Positions 1 to 5,642 of a DNA stretch of 8,599 nt are shown here, piece after piece. The DNA is from an uncultured Collinsella sp. Lineage in GTDB: Bacteria; Actinomycetota; Coriobacteriia; Coriobacteriales; Coriobacteriaceae. Every line of letters begins with the position of its first letter. Within the stretch, counting starts at the first letter, position 1. The DNA is taken from assembly GCA_900756945.1 (NCBI GenBank), contig CAAELZ010000083.1:1-8599 (forward strand), in the 5' to 3' direction. Below the pieces are notes generated by a model that saw nothing but the letters and a program-made list of their open reading frames with translations, had not been told where the DNA came from and ran no database searches. Made by a program: the position numbers and the translations under genes.

Positions 1-1
1 G

Positions 2-148
2 ATCTGCGTCTACGCCCGCAACACCGTCACCAACGACGTGCTGTACAAGGAGGGCCTGGACCTTCTCGTCGTGCCCTCCGCCGAGCTCTCCCGCGGCCGT
101 GGCGGCCCGCGCTGCATGAGCATGCCCTTCTGGCGCGAGGACCTCTAA
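2..148 (+). CDS. arcA: Arginine deiminase, C-terminal end (partial)
   Basis: Only the last 48 residues are present; the gene starts before the window. Arginine deiminase hydrolyses arginine to citrulline and ammonia, the first step of the cytoplasmic arginine deiminase pathway. The visible part ends in the family's characteristic tail: SRGRGGPRCMSMPFWREDL, with the active-site cysteine (codon at 113-115) in the GGPRCMSMP motif, followed by a TAA stop. The tail looks intact, with no sign of decay. It lies 101 bases upstream of the ornithine carbamoyltransferase gene, which performs the next step, so the two are probably one operon. The call is firm because the C-terminal motif is highly conserved and the neighbour fits. 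The state of the rest of the gene cannot be judged. Confidence 0.95.
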   Translation: MCVYARNTVTNDVLYKEGLDLLVVPSAELSRGRGGPRCMSMPFWREDL

Positions 149-160
149 GTCTTTAACGTT

Positions 161-218
161 CCGGTGCGGTCCCCCTACAACCGCACCGGTTTCGCCCGTC
201 AAACGGGCACCACTTTTT
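161..218 (+). promoter_or_regulatory. Two tandem hairpins between arcA and arcB
   Basis: The first is a perfect 10-bp inverted repeat, CCGGTGCGGT at 161-170 with ACCGCACCGG at 180-189, and a 9-base loop. It has no T-run directly after it. The second is GCCCGT (194-199), loop CAA, ACGGGC (203-208), followed after five bases by TTTTT at 214-218. The pair could act as a partial terminator or as an mRNA processing and stability element that sets the ratio of arcA to arcB transcript. The structures are seen in the sequence; the function is inferred. Confidence 0.6.
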
Positions 219-249
219 AGTAATTCACTTTTTCGAAAGGATACGAACC

Positions 250-1245
250 ATGGGTGTTAACCTCTCCGGCCGTAGCTTCCTCAAGCTCCTCGACCTCACC
301 ACCGAGGAGATCGAGTACCTGCTCAAGCTCTCCAAGAACTTCAAGGACATGAAGCGCGCCGGCGTTCCTCACCGCTATCTCGAGGGCAAGAACATCGTCC
401 TGCTCTTCCAGAAGACCTCCACTCGTACCCGCTGCGCCTTCGAGGTCGGCGGCATGGATCTGGGCATGGGCGTCACCTACCTCGATCCGGGTTCGTCGCA
501 GATGGGCAAGAAGGAGTCCATCGAGGACACCGCCCGCGTTCTCGGCCGCATGTATGACGGCATTGAGTTCCGTGGCTTTGCCCAGGACGACGTCGAGGAG
601 CTTGCCGCTAAGTCCGGCGTGCCCGTGTGGAACGGTCTGACCACCGAGTGGCACCCCACCCAGATGCTCGCCGACATCCTGACCGTCCAGGAGAACTTCA
701 ACTACGACATCAAGGGCAAGACCCTCGTCTTCATGGGCGACTGCAAGAACAACGTCGCTCGCTCCCTCATGGTCGTCTGCTCCAAGCTCGGCATGAACTT
801 CGTGGCCTGCGGCCCCGAGGAGTGCATGCCCGCTGACGACGTCATCGAGGCCTGCAAGCCCATCGCCGAGGCCAACGGCTGCACCATCAAGCTGACCACC
901 GACGTCAAGGACGGCGTCACCGGTGCCGACGTTCTCTACACCGACGTTTGGGTCTCCATGGGCGAGCCCGACGAGGTCTGGGCCGAGCGCATCGCTCAGC
1001 TCACCCCGTATCGCGTTACCTCCGAGGTCATGGCTATGGCCAACCCGGGTGCCATCTTCCTGCACTGCCTGCCCAGCTTCCACGACACCAACACCACGAT
1101 TGGCGCCGAGAAGTGCGAGCAGTTCGGCATCACCGAGCAGGAGGTCACCGACGAGGTCTTCGAGAGCCCCGCTTCCAAGGTCTTCGACGAGGCCGAGAAC
1201 CGCATGCACACCATCAAGGCTGTCATGTACGCTACGCTCAAGTAA
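250..1245 (+). CDS. arcB: Ornithine carbamoyltransferase, probably catabolic
   Basis: This 331-residue cytoplasmic enzyme interconverts ornithine plus carbamoyl phosphate and citrulline plus phosphate. In an arginine deiminase cluster it runs in the catabolic direction, producing ornithine and carbamoyl phosphate. The carbamoyl-phosphate site STRTR is at residues 57-61 and HPTQ at 135-138. The ornithine-binding side carries SMGEP at 236-240 and HCLP at 272-275. The C-terminal VFDEAENRMHTIKAV helix is complete. The loop usually written GDxxNN reads GDCKNNVARS here (163-172); the two asparagines are kept, so it should be functional. Length matches the family. The ATG at 250 is preceded by AAAGGA at 236-241, 8 bases upstream. 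Its position directly after arcA and before a carrier supports the catabolic name. From sequence alone argF would be an equally valid symbol, because anabolic and catabolic forms share these motifs. Confidence 0.95.
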   Translation: MGVNLSGRSFLKLLDLTTEEIEYLLKLSKNFKDMKRAGVPHRYLEGKNIVLLFQKTSTRTRCAFEVGGMDLGMGVTYLDPGSSQMGKKESIEDTARVLGRMYDGIEFRGFAQDDVEELAAKSGVPVWNGLTTEWHPTQMLADILTVQENFNYDIKGKTLVFMGDCKNNVARSLMVVCSKLGMNFVACGPEECMPADDVIEACKPIAEANGCTIKLTTDVKDGVTGADVLYTDVWVSMGEPDEVWAERIAQLTPYRVTSEVMAMANPGAIFLHCLPSFHDTNTTIGAEKCEQFGITEQEVTDEVFESPASKVFDEAENRMHTIKAVMYATLK

Positions 1246-1260
1246 GAGCATCTAGCATCT

Positions 1261-1297
1261 CGCTCGGGGTGCATTGCTGCGCACCCCGAGCGCTTTT
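1261..1297 (+). terminator. Intrinsic terminator after arcB
   Basis: A perfect 12-bp stem pairs CGCTCGGGGTGC (1261-1272) with GCACCCCGAGCG (1281-1292) around an 8-base loop, followed by C and TTTT at 1294-1297. It starts 15 bases after the arcB stop. The T-run is short, so read-through into the downstream carrier gene is plausible. This fits a cluster in which the carrier is made at a lower level than the enzymes. Confidence 0.85.
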
Positions 1298-1392
1298 GTC
1301 TGGTAAAAATCTCGCATCGAGCGACATGCACGGCACGGAAGAGCCGCTTCGGGCGAGATCAGTAATTGATTTATGAAGGGGGGATGAGAACT

Positions 1393-2871
1393 ATGACTGA
1401 GACCGCTAAGAAAAAGCGCGGTATGCCTTCATCGTTCACCATTCTTCTTGCTCTGCTGGCAATCGTCGCGGTTGTTACCGTTATCGTCTCCGGTACGTCC
1501 GGTGGCGCGGTTACCGCTGCCCGCCTGAGCGATTTCTGCACCGCCCCGGTCAAGGGCTTCGCTGACGCTCTGCCCGTCTGCCTCTTCGTTATGATCCTCG
1601 GTGGCTTCCTCGGCATGATGACCGAGACCGGCGCCCTGGACAACGGCATTGCCGTTCTGGTGCAGAAGCTTAAGGGCAATGAGATCATGCTCATTCCCGT
1701 GCTAATGTTCATCTTCTCCCTCGGTGGTACCACCTATGGTATGTGCGAGGAGACCGTTCCCTTCTACGCCCTGCTCGCCGCCACCATGATGGCTGCTGGC
1801 TTCGACCCTATGGTCGGCGCTGCCACCGTCCTGCTCGGCGCTGGCTGCGGCTGCCTCGGCTCCACGGTTAACCCGTTTGCCGTCGGCGCTGCCGTCGACG
1901 CTCTGACCGGCGTTGGCATTGAGGTCAACCAGTCCATCATCATCGGCCTCGGTGCCGTCCTGTGGATTGTTACCACCGCCATGTCCATCTTCTTCGTCAT
2001 GAGCTATGCCAAGAAGGTCAAGGCTGACAAGGGTTCCACCATCCTTTCGATGCAGGAGCTCAAGGACGCCGAAGAGGCTCACGGCAAGGCTGCTTCCGAG
2101 GTTCACAAGGAGGTCAAGCTCACCGGTCGTCAGAAGGGTGTTCTGATCGCCTTTGCCTTCACCTTCGTCGTCATGATCGTCGGCTTCATCCCGCTGGCCG
2201 ACCTTAACGAGGGCGTCGCCAACTTCTTCGATGCTGGCGCTGTCTATGACGCCGACGGTAACGCCATCGTTCAGGGCTGGTCTGCCCTGATCACCGGCCT
2301 GCCCATTGGTCAGTGGTACTTCGACGAGGCTTCCACCTGGTTCTTCCTCATGGCTGTCCTGATCGGTATTATCGGCGGCCTGTCCGAGAAGCAGATCGTC
2401 AACACCTTCATCACCGGCGCTGCCGACATGATGTCCGTTGTCCTCGTCATCGCCCTCGCCCGTGGTATCTCCGTCCTCATGGCTAGCACCGGCCTCGACG
2501 TCTACGTCCTCGACGCTGCCGCCAATGCTCTGGCTGGCCTGTCCGGCGTGATCTTCGCTCCCATGAGCTTCCTGGTCTACTTCGGCCTGTCCTTCCTGAT
2601 CCCCTCGACCTCCGGTATGGCTACTGTCTCCATGCCCATCATGGGACCGCTGGCTGTTAAGCTCGGCTTCTCGCCCGAGGTCATGGTCATGATCTTCTCC
2701 GCCGCCATCGGCGTCGTGAACCTGTTCACCCCGACCTCCGGCGCCATCATGGGCGGTCTTGCCCTGGCCAAGATCGAGTGGACGACCTGGCTCAAGTTTG
2801 CTCTTAAGCTCATCGTCGCTCTCTCCGTCGTCTGCGCCATCATCCTGACCGTCGCTTGCGTGATGCTCTAA
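1393..2871 (+). CDS. YfcC/DcuC-family carrier, probable arginine/ornithine antiporter
   Basis: This is a 492-residue polytopic inner-membrane protein of the YfcC branch of the DcuC (C4-dicarboxylate carrier) family. The N-terminus has a short basic cytoplasmic tail and then the family's MPSSFTILLALLAIVAVV opening (11-28). About eleven or twelve hydrophobic segments follow, with a charged central loop near residues 206-247. Conserved-looking polar re-entrant motifs are GGTTYGMCEET (111-121), STVNPF (157-162), IPSTSGMATVSMP (403-415) and TPTSGAIMGG (446-455). YfcC-type carriers serve as ArcD arginine/ornithine exchangers in some streptococcal ADI clusters. Its place after arcA-arcB makes that role likely, but the substrate cannot be read from the sequence. 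The ATG at 1393 was chosen because AGGGGGG (1377-1383) lies 9 bases upstream. An in-frame ATG at 1384 abuts that site, and a TTG at 1366 lies upstream of it. Confidence 0.85.
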   Translation: MTETAKKKRGMPSSFTILLALLAIVAVVTVIVSGTSGGAVTAARLSDFCTAPVKGFADALPVCLFVMILGGFLGMMTETGALDNGIAVLVQKLKGNEIMLIPVLMFIFSLGGTTYGMCEETVPFYALLAATMMAAGFDPMVGAATVLLGAGCGCLGSTVNPFAVGAAVDALTGVGIEVNQSIIIGLGAVLWIVTTAMSIFFVMSYAKKVKADKGSTILSMQELKDAEEAHGKAASEVHKEVKLTGRQKGVLIAFAFTFVVMIVGFIPLADLNEGVANFFDAGAVYDADGNAIVQGWSALITGLPIGQWYFDEASTWFFLMAVLIGIIGGLSEKQIVNTFITGAADMMSVVLVIALARGISVLMASTGLDVYVLDAAANALAGLSGVIFAPMSFLVYFGLSFLIPSTSGMATVSMPIMGPLAVKLGFSPEVMVMIFSAAIGVVNLFTPTSGAIMGGLALAKIEWTTWLKFALKLIVALSVVCAIILTVACVML

Positions 2872-2972
2872 GTACCCCTTGGGTACCCCACGGAAACCAT
2901 GACGATCCTGTAAAGGATCACCTGGTCATCGTCTGTTCGGTGGGGTAACCCCACCGGTAGACTCCTACCTTT
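2872..2972 (+). other. Cluster of overlapping inverted repeats downstream of the carrier gene
   Basis: Five pairings can be drawn in 100 bases. GTACCC (2872-2877) pairs with GGGTAC (2881-2886). GGGTACCCCAC (2881-2891) pairs with 2940-2951 with one bulged A. GATCCT (2904-2909) pairs with AGGATC (2914-2919) around GTAA. CGGTGGGG (2938-2945) pairs with CCCCACCG (2949-2956) around TAA. GGTAG (2956-2960) pairs with CTACC (2965-2969), followed by TTT. The first and fourth exclude the second, so two alternative folds exist. This could be a structured 3' untranslated region or a small RNA. No promoter or coding sequence was recognised here. Confidence 0.5.
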
Positions 2973-2973
2973 A

Positions 2974-3012
2974 GCCCCCTCCCGTTCCGTGCGCGGGAGG
3001 GGGCGCTCTTGT
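2974..3012 (+). terminator. GC-rich terminator hairpin of the ADI cluster
   Basis: A perfect 11-bp stem pairs GCCCCCTCCCG (2974-2984) with CGGGAGGGGGC (2994-3004) around a 9-base loop. It is followed by GCTCTTGTG, which is only modestly T-rich. It probably ends transcription of the arginine cluster, although the weak T-tract makes it less typical than the other terminators in this window. Confidence 0.65.
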
Positions 3013-3040
3013 GTTCCGGCGTTTTACCAAACGCCGGAAC
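3013..3040. repeat. Perfect 12-bp inverted repeat
   Basis: GTTCCGGCGTTT (3013-3024) and AAACGCCGGAAC (3029-3040) are exact complements around the loop TACC. Neither strand has a T-run after it, so it is not a standard terminator. It sits directly after the preceding terminator hairpin and may be a transcript-stability or nucleoid element. Confidence 0.6.
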
Positions 3041-3093
3041 CACTCGACGCTGCAAGCCCGCCAGAGCGGCAATCTGACGTTCAATCGTCGGGC

Positions 3094-3159
3094 ATGGCCA
3101 AAAGGCCTATGCCCTCCTCTTTCACGTCACCTTGCTCGCTCTGGTGGGCTTTCGCTGAC
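3094..3159 (+). pseudogene. Possible decayed N-terminal fragment of a YfcC-family gene
   Basis: From ATG 3094 the reading frame gives MAKRPMPSSFT, matching the KKKRGMPSSFT start of the carrier encoded at 1393-2871 in the key MPSSFT block. After a one-base frame change near 3124-3127 the next frame reads TLLALVGFR and then hits a stop, again resembling TILLALL. No further carrier-like sequence follows. The simplest reading is a remnant of a duplicated or second YfcC gene. The match is short, so chance similarity is not excluded. Confidence 0.3.
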
Positions 3160-3232
3160 TTATGCTCAACCTGCGGCGCTGCCATTGTTGGCGCAGGGGG
3201 CGGCTTGCTCGCTCTGGTGCCTGTTCGCTGTC
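3131..3232. repeat. Imperfect direct repeat of about 29 bases, two copies
   Basis: CTTGCTCGCTCTGGTG occurs exactly at 3131-3146 and 3204-3219. The similarity continues as GGCTTTCGCTGAC versus CCTGTTCGCTGTC, giving copies of about 29 bases at 3131-3159 and 3204-3232, 73 bases apart. The first copy falls inside the possible YfcC remnant. It may be the trace of a local duplication in decaying sequence. Confidence 0.6.
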
Positions 3233-3259
3233 CGTTCTCTGCCCGCGACGTTTCTGCTG

Positions 3260-3292
3260 TTGGTGCAAAGGGGTCAGGTTACTTTGCGCCAA
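3260..3292. repeat. REP-like hairpin containing GGGGTCAGG
   Basis: TTGGTGCAAAG (3260-3270) pairs with CTTTGCGCCAA (3282-3292) over 11 bp with one G-T wobble, around the loop GGGTCAGGTTA. A GGGGTCAGG-type core inside or beside a short stem resembles dispersed intergenic REP elements mobilised by IS200-like (RAYT) transposases in other bacteria. No transposase gene is in the window, so the REP identity is an inference that depends on finding other copies in the genome. Confidence 0.45.
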
Positions 3293-3298
3293 AAGGGG

Positions 3299-3367
3299 AA
3301 GTTGCGGTGGAATAGTTCCCGTTTGGCCGTCTTGAGGGGTTAAACAGGAGCTATTTCACCGCAACTT
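3299..3367. repeat. Long hairpin, 21-bp arms around a 27-base loop
   Basis: Bases 3299-3319 and 3347-3367 are complementary with two G-T wobbles and no gaps. The core arms are GTTGCGGTGGAATAG (3301-3315) and CTATTTCACCGCAAC (3351-3365). The wobbles suggest an element kept at the RNA or DNA-fold level rather than a fresh perfect duplication. It starts 6 bases after the preceding REP-like hairpin, so the two may be one composite intergenic element. It lies about 60 bases upstream of the -10 element for the next gene. Confidence 0.65.
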
Positions 3368-3429
3368 ATCGATGGCGTGTTTGGTTGGTGCCTGTTGATG
3401 GCCTGGGCATCGGGGAGGGCAGGCTCCGT

Positions 3430-3435
3430 TATAAT
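3430..3435 (+). promoter_or_regulatory. Putative -10 element for the DUF1846 gene
   Basis: TATAAT is a perfect consensus -10 hexamer, 39 bases before the chosen start codon. The hexamer at the ideal -35 distance (GCATCG, 3407-3412) is poor, so the promoter may need an activator or rely mainly on the -10. Confidence 0.55.
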
Positions 3436-3474
3436 CGCCTAAGACATTAAATGGAAACGGGACGGGAGCCATAT

Positions 3475-4956
3475 ATGCGCCAGGGTTTCGACAACGCGAA
3501 GTATATCGAGCTGCAGGCCGCTCATATTAAGGAGCGCATCTCGCAGTTTGGCGGCAAGCTGTATTTGGAGTTTGGCGGCAAGTTGTTCGATGACTATCAT
3601 GCCAGCCGCGTGCTGCCGGGTTTTGAACCGGACAGCAAGTTCCGCATGCTCAAGAGCATCGCCGACGATGTTGAGGTTATCATCGCGATCAACGCGAACC
3701 ACATCGAGAAGAATAAGGCCCGTGGCGACCTTGGCATTACCTATGACGAGGACGTTTTGCGCCTGGTCGACCTGTTCCGCGGCAACGGTTTTGCTGTCGC
3801 GGCCGTGGTTATCACCCAGTACGCCGGCCAGCCCGCCGCCGATGTGTTCCGCAATCGCCTGAACGCGCTCGGCATTCCCGCCAAGCTGCACTATCCCATC
3901 GAGGGCTATCCGCACGACGTCGACCTGATCGTGTCTGACGACGGCTATGGCAAGAACGAGTTTGTCGAGACCACCCGTCCGCTCGTTGTCGTGACGGCAC
4001 CCGGCCCTGGCTCGGGCAAGCTCGCCACCTGCCTGTCTCAGCTCTATCACGAGCACAAACACGGCACCGCTGCCGGCTACGCCAAGTTCGAGACGTTCCC
4101 GGTCTGGAATCTGCCCCTCACGCATCCGGTCAACATCGCCTATGAGGCCGCCACGGCCGACCTCGACGATGCCAATATCATCGACTCCTTCCACTTGGAG
4201 GCCTACAACAAGACCACGGTCAACTACAACCGCGACGTCGAGGCCTTCCCGGTGGTCCGTGCTCTGATGGAAAAGATCCTGGGCAAGAGCCCCTACCAGA
4301 GCCCTACGGACATGGGCGTCAATATGGTCGGTTTTGCCATCACCGATGACGATGCCTGCCGCGACGCTTCCAAGATGGAGATCGTCCGCCGCTACTTTAC
4401 CGCGGTCGAAAATGTGCGCCGTACCGGCGTGGGCGATGAGCAAGTCGACCGTCTCAAGATTATTATGAAGAAAGCCGGCATCGATAAGAACTACTCACCG
4501 GCGCGCTCGGCGGCCCTCACCAGGGAGCAGCTGACGGGTGGTCCCGTGGGTGCCATGGTCATGCCCGATGGCTCCGTGGTGACCGGTAAGACCTCCACGC
4601 GCCTGGGCGCCGCAAGTTCGCTCATTATGAACGCCCTCAAGCATGTCTCGGGCGTCGACCTTGAGCTCGAGGTCATTAGCGATGAGGCGATCGAGCCCAT
4701 CAGCAAGCTCAAGACGCATTTCCTGGGCAGCAAAAACCCGCGCCTCCACACCGACGAGACGCTTATGGCGCTGTCGATCACCTCGGCCACGAGTGAGACG
4801 GCCGCTCGCGTCCTTTCGGGCCTGGAGCAGCTGCGCGGTTGCGATGCCTTCTTTAGCGTGATTATCTCGCCGACGGACGAGACGGTACTGCGCAAGTTGG
4901 GCATCAACGTGTGCTGCGAGCCCAAGTTTGAGCGCCGCGGTTTCTTCCATCGCTAA
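3475..4956 (+). CDS. DUF1846 / UPF0371 family protein of unknown function
   Basis: This 493-residue soluble protein has no signal peptide or membrane segment. It begins with the family-typical MRQGFDNAKYIELQAAHIKE and is close to the usual length of about 500 residues. A glycine-rich VVVTAPGPGSGKLATCLSQ segment (171-189) looks like a nucleotide-binding loop. It does not meet the strict P-loop pattern, because residue 176 is Pro and Leu follows the Lys. The C-terminal part contains GPVGAMVMPDGSVVTGK (356-372). Family members have been structurally solved, but I know of no assigned reaction. The ATG at 3475 is preferred over the in-frame ATG at 3451 because GGGAG (3464-3468) lies 6 bases upstream and the protein then starts with the family motif. 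It stands alone between its own -10 element and terminator, so the neighbours give no functional clue. Confidence 0.9.
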   Translation: MRQGFDNAKYIELQAAHIKERISQFGGKLYLEFGGKLFDDYHASRVLPGFEPDSKFRMLKSIADDVEVIIAINANHIEKNKARGDLGITYDEDVLRLVDLFRGNGFAVAAVVITQYAGQPAADVFRNRLNALGIPAKLHYPIEGYPHDVDLIVSDDGYGKNEFVETTRPLVVVTAPGPGSGKLATCLSQLYHEHKHGTAAGYAKFETFPVWNLPLTHPVNIAYEAATADLDDANIIDSFHLEAYNKTTVNYNRDVEAFPVVRALMEKILGKSPYQSPTDMGVNMVGFAITDDDACRDASKMEIVRRYFTAVENVRRTGVGDEQVDRLKIIMKKAGIDKNYSPARSAALTREQLTGGPVGAMVMPDGSVVTGKTSTRLGAASSLIMNALKHVSGVDLELEVISDEAIEPISKLKTHFLGSKNPRLHTDETLMALSITSATSETAARVLSGLEQLRGCDAFFSVIISPTDETVLRKLGINVCCEPKFERRGFFHR

Positions 4957-4990
4957 GTTTGAAGCACCGCGGTAATTGCATTGCATTTTG

Positions 4991-5023
4991 GCCGTATCGG
5001 GTTAGCGCCCGGTACGGCTTTTT
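4991..5023 (+). terminator. Intrinsic terminator of the DUF1846 gene
   Basis: GCCGTATCGGG (4991-5001) pairs with CCCGGTACGGC (5008-5018) over 11 bp with one wobble and a 6-base loop. TTTTT follows directly at 5019-5023. It is a textbook intrinsic terminator, 35 bases after the stop. Confidence 0.92.
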
Positions 5024-5071
5024 GATCAATAAAGCGTCTATTTCGGCGAAAAATAGCTGTTTACCTGCCTA

Positions 5072-5110
5072 GAAACAATTTGAGCGGTATACAATAACCG
5101 TAACTGTTTC
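5072..5110 (+). promoter_or_regulatory. Putative -10 element framed by an imperfect dyad, upstream of the winged-helix gene
   Basis: TACAAT at 5090-5095 is a good -10 candidate; no clear -35 is seen at 17 bases. It is framed by an inverted repeat with two matching blocks: GAAACA (5072-5077) with TGTTTC (5105-5110), and CGGT (5085-5088) with ACCG (5097-5100). The spacers between blocks are unequal (7 and 4 bases). Such a dyad over a -10 would suit a repressor site, possibly for the gene's own product. That is inference. The transcript would have an untranslated leader of about 110 bases. Confidence 0.45.
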
Positions 5111-5212
5111 ATCCTTAGCGGGATGCCGCATGATGGATATTACCTGCCATCGTGAGGTGTGTCGGTCGCGCACGGCGCGTTAGATGCTCGTGCTCGGTTT
5201 GAGGAGGCTGCT
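5110..5212 (+). promoter_or_regulatory. Structured leader of the winged-helix gene, with possible short leader frames
   Basis: Two small hairpins can be drawn: CATCC (5110-5114) with GGATG (5121-5125), and ATGATGG (5130-5136) with CCATCGT (5147-5153), the latter with one wobble. Short open frames occur at 5123-5155 (10 codons) and 5130-5183 (17 codons, reading MMDITCHREVCRSRTAR). Neither has a convincing ribosome-binding site, so they are noted only as possibilities. Confidence 0.25.
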
Positions 5213-5551
5213 ATGGCGGGCAAGGGTCGTGCGAGTGTCAACGATATGAAGCGTGTCGAGGTGCTGGTGTTGATGGAGATCGACCAGCAAACCGAAGACA
5301 ATGGCGGGCCGTATGGTTTCTCGCGCAAAACGCTTGCCGAGCGCGTGGGGGTTTCGCCGTATCGTGCCCGCGCCGCAATCGATCGCTTGGATTCCGAAGG
5401 TATGATTGATGTCGTCTCGCGTTATAGCGACGACGGCGGTCAGCTTGCAAATGGCATTTGCCTCACCGAACGTGGCGAGTGGTATCTTGAGGGCGTCCGT
5501 ACCGGCATGCTCGTTCAAGAAATGCTTGAGGACGAGGTTGCTGATCGATAG
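5213..5551 (+). CDS. Small winged-helix DNA-binding protein
   Basis: This 112-residue soluble protein has one recognisable domain. A helix (11-25) is followed by a helix-turn-helix at about 37-67 (SRKTLAERVGVSPYRARAAIDRLDSEGMI), where the second helix would read DNA. A beta-wing follows, RYSDDGGQLANGICLTERG (70-88), then a C-terminal helix with an acidic tail (98-112) that may mediate dimerisation. The pattern is that of MarR- or PadR-like small regulators, but I cannot assign a named family or target. The ATG at 5213 follows a strong AGGAGG at 5202-5207. An upstream in-frame GTG at 5159 lacks a ribosome-binding site and is less likely. The gene is isolated between terminators on both sides and has a dyad at its putative promoter, which would suit autoregulation. 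Confidence 0.8.
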   Translation: MAGKGRASVNDMKRVEVLVLMEIDQQTEDNGGPYGFSRKTLAERVGVSPYRARAAIDRLDSEGMIDVVSRYSDDGGQLANGICLTERGEWYLEGVRTGMLVQEMLEDEVADR

Positions 5552-5575
5552 CAGCATGTATCCCTTGCCATAGCG

Positions 5576-5608
5576 ACGCCGCCTGGGAAACCGGGCGGCG
5601 TTTTGTTT
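5576..5608 (+). terminator. Intrinsic terminator of the winged-helix gene
   Basis: ACGCCGCCTGG (5576-5586) pairs with CCGGGCGGCGT (5591-5601) over 11 bp with one wobble and a GAAA tetraloop, followed by TTTTGTTT. It starts 24 bases after the stop codon and separates this unit from pyrG. Confidence 0.92.
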
Positions 5609-5642
5609 CAAGATTGAGAAATGCAATCGCACGCGAGAAAAA

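Noticed and set aside
217..1251. Long minus-strand open frame of 344 codons opposite arcB
   Set aside because: It mirrors the real gene, and its Leu/Val/Asp/Gly-rich composition is what the complement of strongly GC-biased codons gives. It has no family features.
2989..3343. Two overlapping plus-strand frames of about 110 codons in the intergenic region
   Set aside because: Both start inside the terminator or 12-bp hairpin, lack ribosome sites, have irregular codon use and run through repeats. Only the MPSSFT block was kept, as a possible fossil.
3998..4021. Walker A ATP-binding motif in the DUF1846 protein
   Set aside because: PGPGSGKL lacks the required Gly or Ala at the first position and Ser or Thr after the Lys, so ATPase activity should not be claimed from it.
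3439..4443. Minus-strand open frame of 334 codons opposite the DUF1846 gene
   Set aside because: The plus-strand protein has family motifs and a good ribosome site; the reverse frame is a by-product of codon bias.
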